In this document: one piece after another, positions 10,726 through 20,683 of the stretch
How positions within the stretch are numbered: the stretch's first letter is position 1
Layout: each line of letters opens with the position of its first letter
Source: Pascua guehoae
Taxonomy: Eukaryota; Basidiomycota; Tremellomycetes; Trichosporonales; Trichosporonaceae
Direction of reading: 5' to 3'
DNA: 54,043 nt
Assembly (NCBI GenBank): GCA_001600415.1
Contig: BCJX01000015.1
Coordinates: forward strand, 944,269 to 998,311
Position numbers and translations under genes: made by a program
The notes under the pieces: model-generated
Databases searched by the model: none
Seen by the model: only the letters and a program-made list of their open reading frames with translations
Told to the model about the DNA's origin: nothing

Positions 10726-11325
10726 CTACGCGGGGAGCTCCCAGTCGTACGCCATGACGTCTGCGGTTAGCTCCTGTCCTGCAGCACATACTTTGCGCTC
10801 CCTCGCACTTGTCGTCTCGCCATCTTGGTTCTGTAGATGGGGGCAGGCTTCGGCGTCCCACATCGAGTAGAATCGCCCGCCCTATCCTCAAGCTTGTCAA
10901 GCCTTCCAAACTCCATTCCAAACTCCATTTCCCCACACTCCATTCCAAACTCATTTCCCCACACTCCATTCCAAACTCCATTTCCCCACACTCCATTCCA
11001 AACTCCATTTCCCCACACTCCATCTCTCCACCACACCGGTCCTAACAACGCCTGTCCCACACGTCTCCCACCCCGCTCCCACGTCTCCCACGTCTCCCAC
11101 ATCTCCCACATCTCTCACACAGCTGTCCCACGACGGTCCCCACCACCCATAGCCACACTCGCCCCACCGTCGGTCCCACACGTGTACACACGCATGTCCC
11201 CACACCTGCCCCACACGTAGGTCCCATCCCCTCCCACACTCGTCTCCACACTCTGTCCCCACTGCGCACCCACGTCCACCCACACACACCCACGTCCACC
11301 CACACACCCCACACCCGTACCACCT

Positions 11326-11408
<83 letters not shown>

Positions 11409-12056
11409 ACACTCACCAGCAGCATGCGGCTTGATGAACGCCACGACATCCATGTGCGCCTTGCTGACCGCATACTCGTCGAGCGCCTTGCGGCTCTCAA
11501 ACACAGAGTAGAGCCCGTACTCGAACCCCTTTGTGCGCGCGTCAATCTCGGGCGGGCCGACGTGCATGCTGATCGCGCCGGGCACCTTGAGGAGGCGCTG
11601 GACGTCGGCGATCGCCGCCTCCTTTTCCGCGGGCGTCGTGCCCTTGAACTTCCAGAGGACGATGTGAACGATTTCTGGGGTTAGTCGGGGGTTCATGGGT
11701 GGGGGGGAGGAGTGTTTGGGGTGGGGTGTTTTAGGAGGTGGTTGGGTCGGTTGGGTGGGGCCGGAGGTATGACGGGGGTGACGGGATCGGAGACGCGGAG
11801 ACGCGAAGAGCTGCACGTGGGCACGCGGTTGCGGGATTGCAGCTCCGTGTCTGCCTCTCGTCCTCGGTTGTCCCCCCTTGACGCCCATCGACGCGAGCGG
11901 AGGACGCGAGATCGAGCCGCGGCCCAATGCCCAGGTGACGGCGTCCAAGAGGCGTAACGACGAGCACCGAGCTGCGAGCCGCGAACCCCGTGGTACAACA
12001 CCCTCCCGGCATACTCTCCCCACACCGCGACCGGTCTACGCGTACTCACTGCCCAT
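10726..12056 (-). CDS. Stress-responsive A/B-barrel (Dabb) domain protein
   Basis: A 99-aa single-domain protein. Exons (minus) 12056-12050, 11674-11417 and 10760-10726. It reads MGKIVHIVLWKFKGTTPAEK..., with the Dabb pattern of an N-terminal IVHIVLWKFK strand, the ISMHVGPPEI strand and SKAHMDVVAFIKPHAA, and ends DVMAYDWELPA, the usual Dabb C-terminus. Dabb proteins are small dimeric ferredoxin-like folds; several act in stress or polyketide cyclisation, most are unassigned. Exon 1 is only 7 nt (ATG GGC A) and exon 3 only 35 nt, yet phases match and the sum is exactly 300 nt. Introns have CTAAC branch sites next to CAG. Introns of 375 and 656 nt make up 77% of the gene. Intron 2 starts GTGAGTGT and then enters an 82-nt G run. 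Confidence 0.87.
10905..11300. repeat. Minisatellites inside Dabb intron 2
   Basis: At about 10905-11030 the unit cactccattccaaactc(catttcccca) recurs at least four times. At 11060-11130 a cccacgtct/cccacatct unit follows, and at 11255-11310 a cccacacacacccacgtcca unit. Together with the C run they fill most of the intron. Confidence 0.8.
11327..11408. repeat. 82-nt poly-C tract (poly-G in the mRNA sense)
   Basis: Unbroken C run on the plus strand. For the minus-strand Dabb gene it is 82 consecutive G beginning 8 nt after the start of intron 2. Length in the assembly may differ from the true length. Confidence 0.92.
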
Positions 12057-12583
12057 GGTGACGATAAAATGAGTAACTGGGTAACTGGATAACTGGACAA
12101 CTCTGAGGTGCATCAGATTCCCATGCCAACGTACGGCGCGCCGGCGGTACGCTTCCTGGCGGCTGGGGCTGATCTGGTTCGTCATTAACGCACGGGCGGG
12201 TGGGGCGGACCGGCCTTCCGGCCCCGAACGGCTGGCTCGTGGCTGCCACGCTGTGTGCACGTGGTCGGGCCAGGGGTCTACTTCTATCGTCTGTTTTGGT
12301 AGAGCTAGTTGAGATATGATGTGAGCATGCATGCATGCATGAGTGCAACAGTGACAGTAAGCAGGAGTTGTTGCATACGGTGGTAACAACTGTACTGGGT
12401 TCTGGAGATCAAGGCAGAACATGGCGGAAGTAGACTGGGCCAGCCCGGGTTGCTATTTCCATCACCTCCACCCGGCGTCGACATGACCTGTACGCCCCCA
12501 GTACTGCCATTGTTGATCCAACGTCAGCCCAGACATCCCTCCAACTACCACCCACACCCCCTCACCCCCTCACCCTCATCGCC
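12057..12583. other. Divergent promoter region
   Basis: Lies between the Dabb start (minus) and the next plus-strand start. It contains the direct repeat gtaactgg/ataactgg (12070-12100), an atgcatgc run near 12326-12338 and a C-rich leader before 12584. No coding signal. Confidence 0.5.
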
Positions 12584-13743
12584 ATGCCCCCAGACTGTAA
12601 AAGCACAGACGTCGCCCTCCCCCTCTCCTCTCTCCTCCCCCCCTCGCCACTCCCTCTCCCCGCCGCCATCGCCGGCGCGACACTAGGCCCGCGCGCGGCG
12701 GTCCTCGGCACCCTACCCCCGAGCTCGCCACTGCACGCAGCGCGCGCGTGGATCGACGCCGCCGACTTGCCGCCATTTGAGCGCGGCGGGACGGAAGAGG
12801 TCGCAAACGCCAGTAGTGCGGCCAAGGGCGCACACGCACGCGTGCTCGTCGTCACTGGGCCCAAGGGCGCGTGGCACACGGCGCTCGAGGACGCCGACGA
12901 GTCGTGGCTCCGCACGCACGGCGGCGGGGGGAACGTACGGGACGCACTGGGAAGGGTGGACGTGCGGTACTGCCCATCCCCGGCCCATGCGCGGCTGCTC
13001 CTCACTGTCGTCACGGGCGCGAGTTGGGGGTGCGCTACTGGTGCCGCGTGGGCAGTGCACGAGGTGGGCGCGCCGGGGCTCGTGGTGCTGTACGACCTTG
13101 GGGCGCTGTTCGTACAGGAACGGGAGGGCGACGAGAATGTCCCGCCGGAGGGTGAGGGCGCTGGGGAGGAAGACGTCGGAGAAGGGGACAGTGGGGAAGG
13201 GGGCGGTGGGGAGAAAGGCAGCCGAGCGCAGGTAAATAAGCCAGGAGCGACAGTATTCGCGCCCGAGTGAGTGAACAATCGGCTCCCCTCCTACTAAGAC
13301 TTACCTACTGACGCCTAGAACAACCGCCTCGGCCTACTTTGACCTCGTGGCCGCTGGCGCCGCTGCCGCGGCCCACTTTGGCGCGTCCCTCCTCGTCCTC
13401 GAGCCGAGTCTGCCGCCAGACGCGGCCCTCCCGATCCTTGCCCCGGGCCACAAGACGAGTGTGCCCCCCGCATCACGCGAGCGTCGCGTGCCCCTCGCGG
13501 ACGGGCTGGGGAGGATCCTCGGCGCGCCCGTAGGCACGGTTCAACGTGCGTCCCAAGTCAAGCTTTGGACGAAATGCTCACCCACCCCCAGCCACAGACG
13601 AAGGGTACGCGCTCCGCCTCGACTGCGGGGTGTTCCCGATGGCCAGGCGACGTTGTGGTCGGGGCGAGTTTGCCACTGCGCCCCGGGATGCGGCGGTGGG
13701 CGATGAGCTCGACGAAGGCGGGTGGGAGTGGGTGTGGTGTTGA
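12584..13743 (+). CDS. Hypothetical protein, possible RecA-like fold
   Basis: Not recognised with certainty. Exons 12584-13266, 13319-13545 and 13592-13743 give 353 aa. The ATG sits in cgccATGc. Segments RVLVVTGPKGAWHTAL, a helix ESWLRTHGGGGNV, RVDVRYCPSPAHARLLL, GLVVLYDLGALF (a Walker-B-like strand ending in Asp) and LRLDCGVFPM...DEGGWEWVWC resemble the strand-helix order of degenerate RecA-fold proteins such as Shu-complex or Rad51-paralog subunits. No Walker A motif is visible. An acidic Gly/Glu-rich insert spans about residues 185-220. Splice phases are consistent (GA|gtgagt...tag|A; C|gtgcgt...cag|CC). If the fold guess is right it would act in homologous recombination; this is inference. 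Confidence 0.6.
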
Positions 13744-13882
13744 GGACGAGCGCGTCAGGGGAGACCGTGGAGCACCGAAGACGCAGGCAGGGGTGGGGAT
13801 CAGGCTGGGCCCCGATGTACAATATCAAGTACCGTGCTGTATGTATGCATCTACTGAGCGCACCCTCATTCCGCTTTCCAAC

Positions 13883-14810
13883 CTACACTCCCCGCCTGGC
13901 CCCCCACCACGCCTTGCCATAACTAACCAGCACCTCGTCACCCTTGCCAATCCCGCGCGTCGCCCACACCTCCATGCGCACCTCGCCTCCCTGTCCCACA
14001 CCGAGGCGGAACTCTGCATTCGGGGCAGACGCCACGCCGCGGAAATCGTTGACGAACCGCGCCGCATTCCCCGCCCGCGCCGCGTCCACGCCAATGCTCA
14101 CATGGACGCCCGGAAAGGGGTTCCGGGGGTCCGACGCCGAGAGGCGAACGAGCGAGAGGTCATAGTCCGAGTCTGCGTGTGGGTCCGGTGCGGCGGCGAG
14201 CGCGAGGCCCCGTGCTCTAGCCGAGGCAGTGGCGGGTGCTTGCGTGTCTGAGGTCAGTTCTGCACACCACACCACACCACACCACACTACTGTAAAGTTC
14301 ACAACTGGCCCCGTGCTCACCAGTGTCTGCCTCTTGGTAGCTCGTATCCACCGTGAAGCTGGCATGTATTTCGCCAAGGTACGCAATGATCATCTCACCC
14401 GCCGCAATGCGCTTGCGTGCAACGAGGCACCTTTGCCCTTTGGCCGGGTGTGCGGGGTCGGTGACGAGCTTGATGCCGACGGTCGGAGGGTGGGGGGTAT
14501 GACGGGGAGCAAACTTCCACGTCGAAGCGGTTGCCTTGGCCGAGGTCGTTTTTGTGGGCCTTGCCGTCGTGGCGCAGAGGAGGGGTTCGAGCTCGCGGGG
14601 GAATCCCCGCGCCAGGCGGGGGCGTGTGAGGAAGGCGACCCCCGTGGGCCAGTTTGGAGGCGGCGAGTCGGGAGGAATGGTGGATATTGTGGATGAAAGA
14701 CGTGTTTCGCGTTGTATCGGCTGGATCGGCTACGTCATTGCCTGGCCTTGGCGATCGGCGTCTTCCCCGCATACCCCGCACCAGTGGCTTAGTGGCTTTC
14801 GGCGCAGCAT
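13883..14810 (-). CDS. SET-domain protein (putative lysine methyltransferase)
   Basis: Exons (minus) 14810-14775, 14729-14321 and 14247-13883; 269 aa in this model. The C-terminal half is a SET domain: VGIKLVTDPAHPAKGQRCLVA, RIAAGEMIIAYLGEIH, an acidic DSDYDLSLV segment, the NAARFVNDFRG motif (NHxCxPN-like cofactor pocket) and EVWATRGIGKGDEVLVSYG, with the catalytic Tyr of the final motif, ending KAWWGARRGV. No post-SET cysteines follow. The N-terminus is uncertain: an in-frame TAG lies between MLRRKPLSHWCG and the rest, removed here by a 45-nt gtatgc...tag intron. The start lies 77 nt from the start of the divergent hydrolase gene. Substrate unknown; the small size and lack of other domains suggest a non-histone target. 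Confidence 0.72.
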
Positions 14811-14886
14811 GGGCTCGAGGTGGAAGACAACAAGACGCGTATCATCCTGCCTTGTCAGGTACTCTATCTCCCATTCTTGATCCAAG

Positions 14887-17800
14887 ATGCCCAAACTGCT
14901 TACACTCGGCCCGTGGGAGGTACGTCTCCCCCCGCTAACTGATCCTCACGGCAGGCTGTCGGCCCGTTCCCCGCGGGCATGCGCGAGCACCCCTTCACCG
15001 GGAACCCCCTCTCGGCATTTCCTCGTGAGGGCGGGCACGCGGACCCAGACGTCGACTTTGCGTTCCGCCCGTATGGCGAGGGGGACTGGCCGAGCGATCT
15101 GCCCACTGGTGGCCGTGCGGGGTGGTCGCGCGTCGAGGGAGGCGAGGATGGGGACGTTGCGATTGTTTACGAGGACATCGAGTGAGTCTTCGCGGCAGTC
15201 CCACTCGCATCGCTACGACACATATATTGTAGCCATGATCGCTGTGCGCCCGTAGTCCGTACCAACTGACCCACAGCTGGAAGCAGCTCCGCGGCGACCA
15301 CGGCTGGGCGTCCCTCCAATATGAGGTGTTCCTGCGCACCGCCGTCACTGTCCCCGACGTTGCCGAGGGACCCACGCGCCTACGCGTCGACGCGCTCCAA
15401 GCAGTCGAGTACGCGTTTATCCCGCGTCACAACCCCCCTTCACCAGTGACATGGTACGCGGGGGACGTGTACGGCTATGGCGCAACCCCGGCGGGGACTC
15501 GTGGAGTCCCACCCCGTGGCGCATCCAACTTTGCCCGCAGCGTCGCGCTCGACCCGGGCGACTATGTCCTCGTCGTCCGTGCCTTGTACGAGGTGCGCAT
15601 GTTTGGTGATCCGGGGGACAAGGCGCCCGAGATCAAGGTTGGGATGCGTGTCGTGCTCGACGAGGAGGCCGAGAGCGGCGTGGAATATGATCCTGTAGGA
15701 TTGGCGGCGTGGGTTGCGACTGCCGCGGGAGAGTCGGCCGTCATCTTTGAAGGGGGACTTGGGTATGTGCCCGACGTGGTTGATGGGTGGTTTATGGGCG
15801 CGTGGGTGTCGTTTGGCGTTCGCGTGCTCCCCGGATCAGCTGCGGCCACCGTCACGGTGCGCGATGTCCTGACTCGCGGTGTCGACTTGGGAACAGTGGC
15901 CACGGCGCGTACATTCCGCATCGCACCGGGACAGACTCGCGTTCTCCCTCTGCGCATCGCCCAAGTCGGATCCGTGGACGGTAAATGGCTCGATGTGCTT
16001 CTAGACGTCGACGGTGAGGACGCCGTCGTGCGCTACCCCCTCTGCCACCGTCGAAGCCATGTGAGGCAGCCCTTCCACATGACCTACGCCATCATCGGCG
16101 AAGGCGGCCGCGTGTCTGGTGTGTCTCTCGGCATGGTCGTCCCCCCACAGCGCGAAACGGATCCAGCTTCGGATCCAGCCTCGACACTTTCACTCCCCCC
16201 GGTCCTGCTGGCGCTCCACGGAGCCGGCGTCGAGGTCGAGTCTTCCTTCTGGACGAGCGCCATGCCAGACATTCCCGGGATGTGGGCCGTGCTGCCCTCT
16301 GGCCGCAACGAGTGGGGCGAAGACTGGCACGGCGGCAGCATGGGCGACGTATGGGCGGCACGCGACGCGCTCCCTCCGCTCCTAGAGCTGTTGGGTATAC
16401 CGCTCTCCCCAGAGACGCTTCTCATCGGCCACTCGAATGGCGGGCAGGGAGCGTGGCATGCGGCTGCGCGGTTCCCCGATCGTATCCGTGGTGTTATTGC
16501 GGTTGCTGGATACACAAAGATCCAAGACTATGTGCCGTATACTTCATTGTGAGTCGTCAAATCATAAGACCTAGGCCGCAATCCACGCCACACATGTCTG
16601 ATAATTCTAACACCCCAGGACGTCTTCACACTATGCCGACCCCGCACTCATGGGCATCCTGTCGTCGTCTCTTACGCCGTACAACAACGACCTGTACGCG
16701 TCCAACCTCGCGTCTGTCCCCGTACTGGCGGTGCATGGAATATCCGACGACAATGTGCCCCCACGGCACGGACGGGCGCACGCCGGGCTCGTCGCAGCGT
16801 GGACGCGCGGCGGAGCGGACATTCGATTCATCGAGGTCCCCGGTGGCCACTGGTGGGATGGAATTCTGCAATCTCCCGAGGTGCTCGACTTTATCAACAC
16901 TCTCCCACCCCAGCGGAGCATGGACGACGTCCGCCGCGCAGGGTTTACTCTTAGCACCGCCAACCCAGCCGAGACGGGTCCCAAGGCGGGTATCCGGATA
17001 GTCGAGCTTGCGACCCCAGGCCGTCTCGCACGTCTCGACGTCAATGCGCCACAGTGGCGGGACGGCAAGGGCGGCGGCACCGGACTGGACCTGCATAGCA
17101 TGAATGTACGCCGCGTAGAGATACAGGGCTGGGCAAAGGGCCACTCGAACTCCACCCCGGACACCGCCAAAGCCCTCTCATTCGATGGCAAGGGTTGGAC
17201 ATCCGCGCCGCAACGTTCCACGCGGCCGTACGGTCCACTCATCCGCCTCCTCGCTAGCGCAGGACCCCTACTCCTCGTCGTGGGCACCGGACGTGATGGT
17301 GGCAGTGGGGCCATCTGGCGTCCCCATCTCGCCGACCTCGCGACCCGATACGCTCATGACGTGTGGGTGTACCACCGCATCGACGTAGAGATTATCACCG
17401 ACAAGGAGGCGCTTTGGCGAACTGCAAAGGACACGCTTGGATCAGGCAACATTATCGTCTTTGGCCACCCCGACGAGAACCAGTTTGCAAAGTGGCTCAT
17501 TGTGCAGGAGAAGACACCGCGTGAGTTCAGCGCGTGGTGACGATGACTGGAGTTTGTGACCGGCGGCAGAAACCCGCACCCATACACCAACTGACAGTAG
17601 TGCGATTCCCCACCAAGAGCATTTTCTCCATTGACGGGCGGATAGTATACGAAAAGGGCACAGGTATGTTGGCCGTTTATCCTCTTGCACCGTCCCCTTC
17701 GACAACGTGATGCCATGGAGCGAAAAACAGCGGCATCCCACTCGTGGGCGGCTGGCCACATTACTCTTCCCACATACCCGATACAGCCCATGACATCTAT

Positions 17801-18096
17801 TCCCTTGCTAACACTCAGGCATCGTCACCCTCCACCCCCACCCGCACGAGTGCCGCTCCACACCCGTTCGGTTCCCCGCCGCCCCGCCCCTCCTCGCGTT
17901 GGTGGCGGGGAACGACTCGCTCGGGCTGGAACTCGCATCCCGCCTTCTCCCCCTCCGTACGGGCGTACCCGTGCCGGAATGGGCGGTCGTGTCGCCCCGC
18001 TGCAGGTGGCAAGGCGCCGGCGGTCTCATTGGTGCCGGGTGGTGGGACTCGGAGTGGGCATGGAGCGAGGGGATGAGCTGGATGGACCGCGAGTAG
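14887..18096 (+). CDS. Large alpha/beta-hydrolase (S9/esterase-like)
   Basis: Exons 14887-14919, 14955-15181, 15277-16548, 16619-17520, 17598-17663 and 17819-18096 give 925 aa. It starts MPKLLTLGPWE with no signal peptide. A long N-terminal part (about residues 1-400), probably beta-rich, precedes the hydrolase core. The core shows LLALHGAG, the nucleophile elbow GHSNGGQG, a later LAVHGISDDNVP (acid Asp) and VPGGHWWDG (catalytic His), in the order Ser-Asp-His. A C-terminal part of some 350 residues includes GNIIVFGHPDENQ and GGLIGAGWWDSEW. This layout matches fungal proteins annotated as peptidase-like or depolymerase-like hydrolases; substrate cannot be read from sequence. Exon 5 has a tandem acceptor (cagtag): using 17601 removes one residue. 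All other junctions have consensus donors and adjacent CTAAC/CTGAC-like branch sites. Confidence 0.82.
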
Positions 18097-19017
18097 GGGG
18101 GCGATGAGCGGTAAGCTGCCCCCGAATGATCATTAAACGGCGGGTGGAGTGGTGGAACGGTGGGGGTTGTAGGGGACAATAGGCATTCTGTGATAACCGT
18201 ACCGGTGTCATCCAGGTGGGATCGTCAGAATCGTTAACAAGAGTGGAATTATTGACCTACGATCGCGTAGTTGCTGCTAGGGGAGATTGGTATTCTTCCT
18301 GACGACAAGTAACGAAAATAGACGACGAGGCGGGTATCCTGTATCGCCCTGTGTCCATTCCAAATATACTTAGCAGCACTGACATTCAACACTGAATCGA
18401 CATCATCCCACTCCTCTCTCAATCTGATTTAATACCCTCAATACATCCCAGTTGGCCCTCAGAACGGACACCCACGGTCGTCAGGCAGCATATCGAGTAA
18501 ACAAGTGGTAGCAGTTGTCGGATGTGCGGACTGGCCATGAGTTGGTGCAATGCAGACAGAGGTCTGGGCCTGCTGCCACCCACTGTAGGCTCGGACAGCT
18601 GCGTCGGCCCGGGGGCAGAAAGGATTGATGGGCAAATGGGCAAAGTGACGATGGCTGAACTAAACCCTCTTTCCTGTTCCGCCTGACTGTTTCTTGGGTA
18701 CTGAGAATAACGAAGCCTACATGGGTCCCTCGTCGCTCCCAGTCAACTGTGATCCAACTTGGTATTCTCAAGCACAGGCAGAAGATCCATGTGAAGCAAC
18801 CTAGATATCGGCAACGAGAACCACACCCACCAGGACACCCACAACCGTCGTGCCGAGGGCGCAAGAACGTACCCCAAAGCCTACGCCAGTGCACAAATAA
18901 CAGCACGCACCCCATACCTACAGACATCAACAGCCCAACCTTGCGCAAGCGGCAACGCTCGCGCTCGCCGACATCCGGCCCCGCCGGCGTGCGAGGGCCA
19001 GAGAGCCCATCAGCACC
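18097..19017. other. Intergenic, no supported gene
   Basis: A/T content rises relative to the flanking genes. A minus-strand frame at 18481-18948 is rich in Trp, Arg and Cys and has no family features; I do not accept it. The upstream flank of the tRNA-Leu begins about 18960. Confidence 0.5.
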
Positions 19018-19103
19018 GGCGAGATGGCCGAGTGGTCTAAGGCGCTGTGTTCAGGTTTACCTTCCGCAGTCTTCGGACGTGGGTTCGAATCCCACTCTCG
19101 TCA
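19018..19103 (+). tRNA. tRNA-Leu (anticodon CAG), with short intron
   Basis: The acceptor GGCGAGA pairs with TCTCGTC (19096-19102), discriminator A at 19103. The D arm contains GGCCGAGTGGTCTAAGGC. Anticodon stem CTGTG (19045-19049) pairs with CGCAG (19065-19069). The loop TT-CAG-G is followed by an 8-nt intron (19056-19063). A long variable arm (tcttcgga) and a perfect T arm GTGGG-TTCGAAT-CCCAC follow. Class II structure and anticodon 19052-19054 identify leucine. Confidence 0.9.
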
Positions 19104-19385
19104 ACAGGGGATTCAGTTCCTCAAATGCCTAGCTTTTTGGGGTGTGCTGGCCTCGGAGTGGTCTGCAGGTCGTCTGGAAACTGCGAGTGTGGCGGAGGTC
19201 GGTGGAGTGTGGCACACGAGTGGACGATGCCGAGGAGGATTGCGTCTAGGCTATACCCAAAGCCAAATCGTCTCCCGCCTCAATTCCCTTCGCGACTAGC
19301 CCCATTGACCTGTGCTCTCAAGCAGTCTGGCCGACGGCGGTGCATGCGGCGACGGCGATGGCGCTCGGCGTTGCTCTTCAGCATC
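19104..19385. other. Spacer between tRNA-Leu copies
   Basis: Starts with a 3' flank (ggggattcagttcctcaaat) that recurs after the other tRNA-Leu copies, and ends with gcgctcggcgttgctc, which also precedes the copy at 30702. No gene. Confidence 0.6.
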
Positions 19386-19423
19386 GGCGAGATGGCCTAG
19401 CATTCTGAGGCGCTGGGTTTCAG
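19386..19423 (+). pseudogene. 5' half of a tRNA-Leu-like gene, interrupted
   Basis: GGCGAGATGGCC followed by a diverged D arm (tagcattctgagg) and anticodon arm up to the presumed anticodon CAG. The sequence then turns into the 3' end of the non-LTR element. The matching 3' half is at 30397-30436. Several substitutions relative to the intact copies indicate decay of this half. Confidence 0.75.
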
Positions 19424-19467
19424 CGGCGGCTATGTAGGTGCTCTACTAGGACATCTAACTAGTGCGT

Positions 19468-19945
19468 CTAGGCCACAATGGGCCTGTCGAGGACGCGATG
19501 CATGAGGAGCTTGCAGGATATGTGGTTGAGGGCAAGGCCGAGCTCGTGGCGGTCCGCTAGGCGGCGCCATTCTCGGACTGCACCCTCAGCCTCGGTGTGC
19601 ATGACACCACCGGCCGAGAGGACAAAGGGGATGAAGTGCACCATGGGGAGGTCCCCGGGCTGCTTATTGCGCTTGGCAGCTGCTGCGCGCTCGAGGGTGC
19701 GCTCAGTGGCGGCCGCGACGCCCGCGGCATCATCGCCGACTTCGCTTGCAAACCTCCATACGGCCTTGTCGGCATCGCTGGTGGTCAGGGAGGTCACGGA
19801 GACGTCTACTTCGAATGGCGTAGGCGGCAGGGCCCCACCAGCGGCGGGCACAACCCTCAGGTCATTGCGGAGCTCGGCAGTACCTTCCTGGCCGCCGATG
19901 CGAGGCTCTACGTGCGTCTCGCCCGCGATGCCATCTAGTAGACGC
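19468..19945 (-). pseudogene. C-terminal endonuclease-like domain of the non-LTR element
   Basis: Open from the LTR junction to a TAG at 19468-19470. It includes RLLDGIAGETHVEPRIGG, FEVDVSVTSLTT, an Ala-rich helix with AAAAKRNK, HFIPFVLSAGGVMHTEAEGAV and a final SCKLLMHRVLDRPIVA. The order of an Asp-containing strand (EVDVSV), a downstream Lys-rich helix and a hydrophobic strand IPFVLS fits the PD-(D/E)XK restriction-like endonuclease found after the RT in early-branching, often site-specific LINEs (R2, CRE and NeSL types). That assignment is from pattern, not from alignment. It is separated from its RT by the LTR element and is therefore not expressed as one protein. Confidence 0.6.
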
Positions 19946-20563
19946 TGTCACGAGCCGAACGGTGGAGGCTTGGGGACCGAACACAAACCTAACACCGCGA
20001 CTCCGTCTCGACCTGCAAGACGGCGTCGGACTCACGGGATTTACGACCTAGAGGAAGGCGCCGGGGCCAGGGGGTTGCTGCGACACGCACGNGGAGGGGG
20101 ACGCGGAAGGACGGAAGGACGGAGCGGAGACGGAGGTGGCGCCGCGGAGGTGTCGGAGGGAGCAAGTGCCGAGGCAACTGGTTGTCGAGACTAGACTTGT
20201 AGTTGCATGGCTTGGAGATACAGACTACGGACGGCGCTGAACTAAGTACCCTAGCGAGCGTACGAGCAGGAGCTGCGCGGGGGATACGGAGTTAGGCCTG
20301 GTCTACAAGCGTGGNGCTCTGGGTCGGCGGTAGAGCCTCTAGTAGTAGCGCCGACATGCACGGGTGACAGTACGGCGTGTGTGCTTCGCGAGGNNTCGTG
20401 AAGCATGTATTGTGTGCTGTCAAGGCGACGTGCATGATTTCTTGTCGCTTGTTGTCTCGAGTGGCGAACCGAACTGTGCGGGTGGCGATCGTGACGTCAC
20501 GTGATTGTCGGTCACGTGATTTCAACACCACGTAGAAACGACTAAGTCGTCCAGATCGTGACA
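19946..20563 (-). repeat. 3' LTR of the chromovirus
   Basis: 618 bp, nearly identical to 27364-27981. Bounded internally by the polypurine tract at 20564-20573. The same TGACGTCA and CACGTGA motifs as in the other LTR are present near 20492-20520. Confidence 0.95.
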
Positions 20564-20573
20564 CTGCCCCCCT
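20564..20573 (-). other. Polypurine tract
   Basis: On the minus strand AGGGGGGCAG immediately precedes the 3' LTR, the expected primer site for plus-strand DNA synthesis. Confidence 0.8.
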
Positions 20574-20683
20574 GACAGAGGGGCCGAAGTCCCGACGGGC
20601 CTCGTTTATCGATATCGACAGCGTCGACAGGATCGGGGCAAGGTAAGTCGTTTTGTTGGATCGGTTTGCCGGGTTTCGTTTGT

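Noticed and set aside
11115..12023. 302-codon minus frame with a poly-Gly tail
   Set aside because: Real only in 11674-11417; the rest is read-through of introns and the G run. The 35-nt exon at 10760 gives the correct Dabb C-terminus.
18481..18948. 155-codon minus frame with hydrophobic start
   Set aside because: Trp/Arg/Cys-rich composition unlike the real genes of this window.
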